DNA of 64,000 nt from Scolanthus callimorphus. Taxonomy: Eukaryota; Cnidaria; Anthozoa; Actiniaria; Edwardsiidae. Below, one piece after another: positions 55,656-64,000 of the stretch. Below the pieces are notes generated by a model, which was not told where the DNA came from, ran no database searches, and saw only the letters and a program-made list of their open reading frames with translations. Position 1 is the stretch's first letter, and each line of letters begins with the position of its first letter. Position numbers and translations under genes: made by a program. The stretch spans positions 4,606,523 to 4,670,522 of the forward strand of contig CM066925.1 of the NCBI GenBank assembly GCA_033964015.1, written 5' to 3'.

Positions 55656-56512
55656 CCAGTTATTGGAGCACCGCTCCAGGGAACCAGTTATTGGAGCACC
55701 GCTCTGTTGGTAAGCCCTGCCCTTTATATTATGGGCGAATCATGTAAATAATAATAAAAAAATTATATGGAGTACGAAAGAAAGCGATTACACCTGATGA
55801 ATGATCGATAATTCGATCTCTAATATTAGCATTCTCGGTATTCAAGCATGCTCAGAAGGCGCGAAGTTAAAAACTTTAAACAGGTATGTAAAACTCTCAT
55901 TTAGAAAACAAAGCTTTTTTGCGGCTACTTGAACCACCCTGCTCTCAGTTTTCAGCCTTCTAAATCTATAATTCGTAACGATAGAACTTTTTTTCGATAA
56001 ACGAAAGTGTAGTGCATGAGGTTTTGACTGAGATGACATTTTTTCTCTCGGTGTTTTGAATTTGCGGTCTAATTAAGAAATAATAAAACTGCAAACACGG
56101 CCCATATGTTTCTCTAATCCGACGCAGCAAACTTAACTTATGGCTTTTGTTTGCAATATTTTAGCAGAAGCAGATAAATAAATTCGGATGATTTACAGAT
56201 AAATTTTCATGGTGTGCCTGGCTTGCCTACAAACGTATGCTGCTACATAATTGCTTCGACTGAAATCATCACGCGATTAAACTAGCGTGGCTCGCTCGAT
56301 TAGCTTTGTCCATCTCAAAAACATATCTCTGCTATTTTGAAAATGCAGTGGAAGAAGCGAAGTTAAAAGCTGGAGGACAAAATGTGGTCGAGGTGCCGCA
56401 CGGAATGCCCTCATCGAATACGATAGAAAGGCAGGCTTGCCTGAACATCGACATATATTCACTTCATTACCGCGAACATAACATCTAATTTACCCCGACC
56501 TGCTCCCAGTCT

Positions 56513-56587
56513 GACCTGGATAGCTCAACTGGTAGAGCATCGGATGTACAATTCTGAAGGTCGTGGGTTCGAATCCCTCTCGGGGTC
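56513..56587 (+). tRNA. tRNA-like sequence (pol III A and B boxes), possibly a pseudo-tRNA or SINE head
   Basis: The A-box region TAGCTCAACTGGTAGAGC gives a good D arm, and GTGGGTTCGAATCCC a good T arm. The acceptor strands GACCTGG and CGGGGTC pair at six of seven positions (one G-T, one mismatch). The anticodon stem TCGGA/TCTGA would enclose an 8-nt loop (TGTACAAT), which is abnormal, so the anticodon cannot be assigned. Most likely a decayed tRNA or a tRNA-derived SINE. Confidence 0.5.
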
Positions 56588-56818
56588 AGAGATTTTTTCT
56601 CTTTCTCCGCTTACTAGGGCTAACGCTCAGAAGCACACATGGGACCATTTCATTAGCACGTTCACACAAGGTTAATTCCTTATCTCCACGATAGAAAGTG
56701 TTCGGATAACGTTGAACTTTCTGAAGAATATAGAGTCTGAGTTGAAAGCTATTAACTTAACCCATGTCTCTCTATTGGAACCAAGGGCCTGTATGACCAT
56801 TATTGTTGAACATTAGAC

Positions 56819-56928
56819 ATTTTAATGTACAATATCGCTGGATATTTTTTCGAGTCTGGAGCCCGTCTTCGGGCGAGACAAAATACAAAGACGAGAAAAA
56901 ATGTTCAGAGATATTGTACATTAAAATG
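56819..56928. repeat. Hairpin with TTTTAATGTACAATATC ends
   Basis: Inverted arms of about 33 bp with mismatches and a GC-rich centre (CCCGTCTTCGGGCG). Part of the sequence recurs near 57017 (TATAATATCGCGGGATATTT), so probably a small repeat element. Confidence 0.55.
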
Positions 56929-57099
56929 TATAATAAGTTGTTTATTATCCGACATTTACTTTCCGCTGTTTTGAATTGAGAATGGACGAACTTAGTGAAA
57001 ATAGTTTGGAAGTGTATAATATCGCGGGATATTTGTACCTGCCCCAGTCTCACTCCTGCGATATTTGTTCTCCTCTCGTTGCAGTTGGATAATAAAAGA

Positions 57100-58480
57100 A
57101 AGTATATGTATCCCACCCCCCACACGGGTGGCACTATTTTTTTGCTAGTTCACCAATTCCTAGATTACCCATTTCCGAATGCCGCCCGTCCGAGGGCACA
57201 CACATTTTCTGGAATTGCCCGATGCCAACGGTGTTTCAATTCGAACGACCGTTTCCTGTCGCAGTAGATGAGACGGTCAAGAGGACAACTAACAGTCGAT
57301 TCGATTACTTTACCCACAGAAGGAGTTACTATGAAGTCCCAGATAATATGATCAGTATTGGTGAGCTGCCCAAACTTCCACCAAAACCGACATGAATTAG
57401 CTTCTTTAAGAAAGTGGGCGAAGGAATATGGCAGGGCAACCAGACAATACCGTTCGCGCCATATCAACCAAAGACAACCCTGGGACGTTACCAATTACAA
57501 TTGGCCGCAGAACGTTACCACGCAACCATACAGAAGAAGTTGATGAGTTAAGGGAAAATATTGAGGCGGGATGTTCCAGTAGTGAAAATGAGGAGGACCA
57601 GGGAAGCCAAGGAGGAAGAGATTCCGAATCGCAAAGGCTCGCTAATACTTATCGACTCGATGTTAGAGCATCTGGTGCATTTCTGTAAGGGACACTACAT
57701 AAGGTAAAACGTACGTTGGCATCTCTCGGCTCCTGTTTTGTCTGCTTTTTACCTTATTTACTTATATTTCTGCGGACATTGCATCCTATTGGATCCAGAG
57801 ACATCGCTGTTTGAGTTTCTCGTCTTTCCCTTTACAATGTAAGGGACACTAATAAGCGATTGGAAGCCGGTGGCACCTGCCGAAACTGCTAAATTTCATC
57901 TTTACCCTGATCAAGAAGACGTACTTTTGTTTCACTACGAGTTCACTGGTCCTATCCAGTACGCGAGCCTCCGTGTTTTGTGGACGATGACTTTCACATC
58001 GAGACTTCACATCTGGTTGAAATAAGCAAACGACCCGTAACACCAATTGTTAGGGATACCGTCGGCACGTCGACCCGAACCACAAGAGGACGCAAAATTG
58101 AATTTCCTCGCCAGTTTCGATAGTGACGTCAAATCAGCCATAGACAAACTCGTAGGAAGGTAAGACAACCTTACCTTAGCTTAGATTGTTCGAGCAAGAG
58201 CTAGAAAGTGATTAAGCCCCGGTTGTTGAGTATCATTTATTGGTCGTCTCGAAATACGCGCTACTGATTATTACGTAAAATGCCTAGGTATTGCTATTAT
58301 TGTCTTGTGTGCAAATGATCCATTGCAATTTTTAATTCGTTTATTTGGTTCACCAAAAGTACGATAAGTGTAATGATCGGAAAAGTTGACCGTATTTTTA
58401 TACTTTTTCTCACCAAATTACATGAAGTACCCGGCCTTGTATCGAGTTAAAGGTATGTGTAAAATGAGGCGTACCCAGGC
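57100..58480. other. Stretch without a recognisable gene
   Basis: The segment 57110-57230 (ACGGGTGGCACTA...TTTTCTGGAATTGCCC) is a dispersed repeat also present at 41980-42190. A short open frame at 57428-57688 has a serine/glutamate-rich acidic stretch (SSSENEEDQGSQGG) but no recognised domain. Nothing else could be supported. Confidence 0.4.
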
Positions 58481-58489
58481 CCTGGCACT

Positions 58490-59043
58490 CACTGGCATGG
58501 ACCCGTACATATTTGGATGTCTGAATACGGCCAGGTACTCCGGTTTCCTTAAAAGAAACCCTCAGATAAGGCTCAGGGAAGCACGCCCTTTAAGCAAGAC
58601 ACGGGCAAAAATATCCGCCAACGACGTCACAGAACGGTTCACGGACTACGAAAAGTTCCTTACGCAGCATGGCCTAAAAGATAATCCGAGCCAAATTTGG
58701 AACTGTGATGAAATAGGCTTTGACCTCAAAAGTAAGCAGGATAAAGTTCTACGACCATCTCAGCCAAAGGAACAGCCCTACAAAGATACAAATAGGACGG
58801 CGGAACATATAACTTTGCCACCATGTTACACCACTTCCGGAAATTGGATACCACCCTGCTTTATGGGAAGCGCTTTCCGACTGGCTTCAATCAACTAGAA
58901 GGTGAGGCCGCACAAAGTGCGTTCTCTATCACCGAGAAGGGTCACATTGATGCACCAGTCGTACTTCTACTAGACAGAGCAAACGCCCATATAGTCATGG
59001 AAACGTTGGAGCTGGCACAAGAGCATAGTACACGGCGCCTATA
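58490..59043 (+). pseudogene. pogo/Tigger-like (DDE_1) transposase relic
   Basis: Reads GFLKRNPQIRLREARPLSKT, then FTDYEKFLTQHGLKDNPSQI and WNCDEIGFDL with the first catalytic aspartate. LRPSQPKEQPYKDTNRTAEHIT follows in part, then in a shifted frame GKRFPTGFNQLEGE, SAFSITEKGHIDAP and VVLLLDRANAHIVMETLELA with the second aspartate block. About 20 residues before the second aspartate are missing and the end is lost, so it is inactive. Confidence 0.72.
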
Positions 59044-59344
59044 GTACACTGCGCCATGAATGTGCTAGCTTTTATTTTAGTTTTTTGTTATACATCTCAG
59101 TTCACAAAAATCATACACAAATAGAAGTTCACAAATACATTTTCCAAAAGAAAAACTGGATGTGCTAGCTTTATTTAAAGTTTAGTTTTTAATTCAAGAG
59201 TACCTGGGGAATAAAGGCAATGCAAACGACGGTAAGTTGATGCTTGATTGACTCAATTGAAAGAACAGATTATATTCGTATTTTATAAAAAAGATCGATT
59301 TATTAATAAATGGCCTGCCCTCGGAGCGGCCTCTTACTGTAGTA

Positions 59345-59680
59345 CCGGGTTATCAGTTTTAGCAGGGCCTCATAAGTAGGGGCGTTCCTCTGATATATAT
59401 TCTTGATAAGGCGTTTTGACAGACCTAGTTATTTTTAGATTTGTATTTACTCTTATTTCTATGCCGCTGCGGTCACGTTTATTTAGAATAACAATGCAGA
59501 GAACAACAAGAAATCAGTGTTTGCACGTGCATCTGATAGAACGAATTTGATTGGCTAGTAAAACAAACGCGTTACAATTTTATAGCGGTAAAAACATTCT
59601 AAAAATAAATTGGTCTGCCAATATGCCTTATCAATATGGCAATACCAGAGAGGGACGCCCCTATTTATGAGCCCCTGGTT
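59345..59680. repeat. Fold-back element, ~330 bp
   Basis: GCAGGGCCTCATAAGTAGGG near 59363 and its diverged complement (CCCCTATTTATGAGCCCCTG) near 59658 open inverted arms. The arms share CCTCTGATATAT-like and GATAAGGC segments and end with TATTTTTAGA/TCTAAAAATA around 59440 and 59598. The rest of 59044-60420 holds nothing recognisable. Confidence 0.6.
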
Positions 59681-60420
59681 TTAGTCAAATCCCACCCCTC
59701 TCCTAGCGTCTTAGATAGTGAAGCCACTGTCAGCTGTGTTTACTTCGAGGAAAATTATATTAATTTTCACAATAGATTCATACGGGCGTCGACTGTAAAA
59801 CATAATAGTTTCAAGTTTTAAGTTTATTTTATTTTAATATCATAATTGATTGTTTTGTTCATCATTTACTGTTACAGAATTATGTATTTGGCCTTTTAAA
59901 AAATGCCACTCACATTGTTCAACCGGCCGACGTTTTCTTATTTGGAGTACTAAAACAGGCGTGATACAAAACTGTAGACCAGTATACACATATGAATCCC
60001 AATACTGACATCACGAAGAGGAACTTCTGCTGGATATTCAAGCCAGTCTGGCAGGAAACTATGATCTATGGTCTATTAATCATAGCACATTCGGCTTCCA
60101 CGTCTAAATGTTAAATAGACAATCCGCAGGACAAGAGAGTTCGTATTTTCTGACATAATAGTATGAAAATACTCTATTAATACTCGTACATACAGAAGCA
60201 CAACTTGCTAGATTGAGTTAGAGCGGATTTCAGATGACTGTCGTGAGTAATTCGCAATTACTTTGTAATTACTCCTACTCGTTTTATTCAGAATTAGTGT
60301 AATTACTTTGCGATTGGTTTCACTACAGTCTTATGAAAACCGCTCTATAGCGAATATATTCAGGATTATCACTTTGAGCGTCGGACTCAGGGAAACTGAC
60401 TGTACTTTGAACGGATTTCT

Positions 60421-61410
60421 AACGATAAAAAGCCTTCCATTGGGATAAATTAACAACAAGAGAACAATGAGAACAGCTTTCTCATAAGAGGTATCAAGGT
60501 TTAAAGCACATTCCCACATTTTCATGCGCGGCATCGCTACTCGGGCAAATGCTCGGGAAATACTTGAAACCCATGTGTAACGATAAAAAGCCTTCCACTG
60601 GGATGAATTAACAACAAGAGAAGAAAGAGGTTCAACAACTTTCTAGTAAGAGGTATACGTTTTACAGCACATTTCCGCGTTTTAGGGCGCGGCAAGACAT
60701 CGCTACTCGGGCAAATGCTCGGGAAATACTTGGAACCCATATGTAACGATAAAAAAGCCTTCCATTGGAATAAATTAACAACATGAGGACAAAGAGATTT
60801 AACAACTTTCCAGTAAGAGGTATCAGGTTTAAAGCACATTTCCGCGTTTTTAAATGCTCGAGAAATACTTGGAACCCATGTGTAACGATAAAAAGCCTTC
60901 CATTGGATAAATTAACAACAAGAGGACAAAGAGATTCAACAACTTTCTAGTAAGAGGTATAAGTTTTACAGCACATTTCCGCGTTTTCAGGCGCGGCAAG
61001 ACATCGCTACTCGGGCAAATGCTCGGGAAATACTTGGAACCCATATGTAACGATAAAAAAGCCTTCCATTGGGATAAATTAACAACATGAGGACAAAGAG
61101 AGTTAACAACTTTCCAGTAAGAGGTATCAGGTTTATAAGCACATTTCCGCGTTTTTAAATGCTCGACAAATACTTGGAACCCATGTGTGACGATAAAAAG
61201 CCTTCCATTGGATAAATTAACAACAAGAGGACAAAGAGATTCAACAACTTTCTAGTAAGAGGTATAAGTTTTACAGCACATTTCCGCGTTTTCAGGCGCG
61301 GCAAGACATCGCTACTCGGGCAAATGCTCGGGAAATACTTGGAACTTATGTGTCACAATAAAAAGCCTTCCATTGGGATAAATTAACAACAAGAAAACAA
61401 AGAGATTTAA
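60421..61410. repeat. Tandem repeat with alternating ~139- and ~166-bp monomers
   Basis: The motif AACGATAAAAAGCCTTCCAT, with small variants, starts at 60421, 60579, 60745, 60884, 61049, 61189 and 61354. Spacings are 158, 166, 139, 165, 140 and 165 bp, so the array has a higher-order period of 304-305 bp. The long monomer carries CGCTACTCGGGCAAATGCTC and the short one lacks part of it. The array resumes after the inserted element at 62435 to about 62545. Confidence 0.88.
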
Positions 61411-62434
61411 CCCTTTCAATCCCAAACCGGCCCAAACCGCCCTTTGGTACACTCAGGAACTTGAAAGTGTCTATCATAAAACTCACGGCAAAATGACACT
61501 TAATATCTGGTGATTTGTGTAGAAGAGTGATTTTTCTACTGACCAGAGAAGACAAGTGGATCAGAGGCTGCTCGGATTTCTCACAGAAACAACCACTTGA
61601 TTTCACAAAATAACTCGCGATTTTTGACATGCAAAAACACACGCTACACTGAGCACAAGGAGCCGTTTTTTCGCGTACATTTCTAGACTAAATCAAACAC
61701 AATCAACAAGCCACAGACTTAACTTAAAAGTACCTTTAATCCTTAGCTCTGACCTGAAGTTTCTCCTCTGCAAGTGTACATTCAATGAAAATATGGCGCT
61801 TTGAACTTTGAAGCGACTGAACAACAAAGCAACACAAAACCCTAGCGCTCGGGATACCTGTGGTAAACCAATGAAATTTCACAGCGGTTCCCCCTGTATT
61901 GACAGGTTAGACGAAAGATTTATATAAGTCTTTTTGCCCTGCGACAATTAAAAGCAAAAATACTCTCAGCTGCTTACTTTTTATGTCTTAAACACAGATT
62001 CAACCGAACTCTGTGCTGAGGCAAAAAGATTCCACTAGAGAGGAGCCAGGGTTTCTTTCACCAAAATTTTTCAACAGCTCTCAGAAGAACAGTGGAAAAA
62101 GTCAATGAAACCCCTCAGCCATACTTCTTACTTGAAGCACAGCACAAATGTATTGTCCATAATAGACTTAATGATGTCCTATGGCCTCTTCTGAGTGGAA
62201 TTTTAGTTGTATTTTTGACTGTTTTATCAGAAGTCTAACCTGTGTGATAGCTTCCCGCCGTTGGAAAGCAAATTATGGGTCAGCGGCAAAGCTCTACAAA
62301 AAGCCCCAGCCCCCCTCTCAATGAAAAACATGAAACCCAGAAACGTGGTACTGATATGCAAAAATGGGCAGGGGTGTGTCTGTTTGTCCTCATAAAATAG
62401 GAATATTAGGGAAAATGCTATGGGACTGAAAGGG
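61411..62434. mobile_element. piggyBac-like non-autonomous element, 1,024 bp
   Basis: Terminal inverted repeats CCCTTTCAATCCCA and TGGGACTGAAAGGG match at 13 of 14 positions, and TTAA is duplicated on both sides (61407-61410, 62435-62438). It interrupts a tandem-repeat monomer. The uninterrupted neighbour near 61098 (AGAGAGTTAACAACTTTCC) shows the empty site with a single TTAA. Both traits define piggyBac superfamily insertions. No transposase ORF. Confidence 0.88.
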
Positions 62435-62545
62435 TTAACAACTTTCCAGTAAGAGGTATAAGGTTTATTAAAGCACATTTCCGCGTTTTCAGGCGCGTCA
62501 AGACATCGCTACTCGAACAAATAGTCGGGAAATACTTTGAACGCA

Positions 62546-63584
62546 AAATTACTTTACTCCAAACGTTTTTTATTTCATACATTAACGAAAAGCAATACAT
62601 AGATAACAAACGACATTACAAAAGACAATCACATAATCTTACTCAATGTAAATAAACATTTATACTTATGATAAATAAACAATTAGTACAAAAAAGTTGG
62701 CAGTAAGAAGGTTAATGAAGCAGTAGTGACAAGAGGGTTTCCCATTTGGAATAGTGAAAATCATTTTTTTTGGCGGGAGGGTCATTTATATGCACTGTCA
62801 CAATGTAATGAATTGATATAACGACTGTGCAATAAAGTTTAATTGAATTTGGTGGCAAAATATCTACATTGTAAAAATTCATTATTCTTTTTTTTTCAGG
62901 ATAAAATACACAAAGGAAAAGCTGCAGAGCCAGCCTAATGTGTAGTTTTTCTGCACTCAGAAGTGTAGGGACACAAGAAGAAAGCTGGATAAAAATGCAA
63001 GGCCTCAGTAATTCAACCTTACTTTTTGTAGTTCAGGCTCTATCATAAAGCATGAGAAATGTATTTCACTTTTCATCAGTTTTCTTATTCTTGGCCTAAG
63101 GCATATAACCCATCTTTAAATAGCATAAAATTCCGAAAATACGCCCCGCTGTTTATAAGCCATCTCCAAATAAAGGCGCCCATAAAGAGTATTTTGAAAA
63201 ATATAAGGCTTATTTTCGGAATTTTACGGTACTGTAAGACAAAAGAGTAAGTGAGTGTAGATTAAAATGGCACCTGGACTGTTTTAAACTTTGCAAGTTG
63301 GTAAATGGATATCAAAGCAAATCAACTGGATTATATACTGACATTTTTTATCATTCTATAATGGAACATAAATTGTTATGCTAAATAATTTATGATGCAT
63401 ATAAAAATGTTTCCCATTTATTTGCTTGCCAAATGCCTGAAAGGTCATGAAAGTGGGAAGGGGCTGTGCTTTTAGCTGTCCCTTGGCAAAGCTAGCCGCG
63501 TTATCACGGTACTATCGGTATGAGATAGGCCTTGTGCACGGTGTTGGTGCCCAATTGCACTTTCAAATCGTCATCATTTCACCG
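62546..63584. other. Stretch without a gene; one small MITE
   Basis: Inverted segments around 63125-63145 (AAATTCCGAAAATACGCC) and 63207-63231 (GGCTTATTTTCGGAATTTTA) form a small palindromic element of about 110 bp. Otherwise AT-rich, with nothing supported. Confidence 0.45.
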
Positions 63585-63735
63585 TTCCCTTTTAGCAACG
63601 CGTTCCCTTTTACCGTACCCTTTTCGCCGTTCTCTTTGGCAACGCGTTAACTTTAACCGTTACCTTTCGGCGTTAATACCTTTTATAACGTTCCCTTTTG
63701 GCAATCCGTTAACTTTTAGCGTTACTTTTTCAACC
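63585..63735. repeat. Degenerate tandem repeat of CGTTCCCTTTTNGCAA-type units
   Basis: About nine imperfect units with CGTTCCCTTTTAGCAACG, CGTTAACTTTAACC and CGTTACCTTTCGG variants, spaced about 15-17 bp. Low-complexity origin likely. Confidence 0.65.
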
Positions 63736-63779
63736 AGTTCTTGAATATAATCCACTTTCCATGCCTAGTATTTATAACT

Positions 63780-63995
63780 ACAGTGTTTGAATTTTCGGAA
63801 GATTTGCTTGCAGTTCTCGACGAGCTGCGCTTCGTGGAACGTACGTCTGGTAACCTTCTAGAAAAGTTGCGTTGCTTTTCTACTCTTCTCGTGCTACTCA
63901 AGCAAGATGGCAGCAGTGATGAGCAAGTAATCGTCCTCCTCAAATATGTCAGTGACGGGCTATTGGACAGGAGAAATCTTGCCAAAGAAACTTGA
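63780..63995 (+). CDS. Unrecognised helical ORF or terminal exon at the window edge
   Basis: A CTACAG acceptor-like site at 63775-63780 is followed by an open frame to TGA at 63993-63995. The peptide is leucine-rich and probably all-helical (EFSEDLLAVLDELRFVERTS, LRCFSTLLVLLKQDGSSDEQ, VLLKYVSDGLLDRRNLAKET). The length and leucine spacing could fit a death-fold domain, but I cannot support that assignment. It might be the last exon of a gene or a fragment. Confidence 0.35.
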   Translation, partial: TVFEFSEDLLAVLDELRFVERTSGNLLEKLRCFSTLLVLLKQDGSSDEQVIVLLKYVSDGLLDRRNLAKET

Positions 63996-64000
63996 TAGAT

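Noticed and set aside
60331..61044. Repeated minus-strand frames with LTRKLLNLFVLLLLIYP
   Set aside because: They arise from the tandem monomers and show neither exon borders nor family similarity.

Overview
The window looks like nuclear DNA of an anthozoan cnidarian, probably a stony coral. The evidence is: spliced genes with GT-AG introns; a receptor tyrosine kinase with a cnidarian-style mosaic ectodomain; a DUF6589-type gene relic of the kind common in corals and anemones; a PAT/DIRS-like tyrosine-recombinase retrotransposon; CR1/L2-type LINEs; and a dense crop of fold-back elements and MITEs. The species assignment is inference. No prokaryotic features, rRNA genes or CRISPR arrays were seen.

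Region 1 (1-5.0 kb) holds the 5' end of a minus-strand long-chain acyl-CoA synthetase gene. Four phase-compatible exons were reconstructed (4947-4855, 2153-2045, 1174-1110, 863-762), and the rest runs off the left edge. Region 2 (5.0-11.4 kb) has no recognisable gene. It holds a large fold-back element with an internal 199-bp tandem duplication, a fold-back element whose two ends carry mirror-image arrays of an 8-bp unit, and a minus-strand LINE 3' remnant.

Region 3 (11.4-32.3 kb, plus strand) is the main gene. It is a complete receptor tyrosine kinase reconstructed from 20 coding exons whose phases all agree (3,321 nt, 1,106 residues plus stop). The order is signal peptide, Frizzled-type cysteine-rich domain, Kringle, FN3, SEA, FN3, transmembrane helix, tyrosine kinase, and a C-tail opening with a YEEI motif. 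CRD followed by Kringle resembles ROR receptors, but the kinase motifs look RET/FGFR-like and the SEA domain is unusual for a receptor kinase. Its 18th intron contains a 5.0-kb PAT-type retrotransposon in antisense orientation. That element has three open ORFs (gag with a SAP motif, RT-RNase H, tyrosine recombinase) and near-identical split direct repeats, so it looks young.

Region 4 (32.3-40.3 kb) is a repeat field. It has several fold-back/MITE elements, including two copies of a ~696-bp palindromic element flanked by TTAA, a LINE endonuclease remnant and a zinc-finger remnant.

Region 5 (40.4-54.2 kb) is a broken DUF6589-type gene. Its exon pieces lie in the right order and strand with splice sites preserved, but it has a stop codon and several frameshifts. 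It is split by an inverted-repeat element that carries integrase-like exons, itself invaded by a nearly full-length LINE, and by a second LINE sitting inside a small TIR element.

Region 6 (54.2-64 kb) holds decayed mobile-element pieces (a gag-like fragment and a pogo/Tigger-like transposase), a tRNA-like sequence, and a tandem repeat with alternating ~139- and ~166-bp monomers. That array is interrupted by a 1,024-bp piggyBac-like non-autonomous element with a clean TTAA duplication. A short unrecognised exon-like ORF lies at the right edge.
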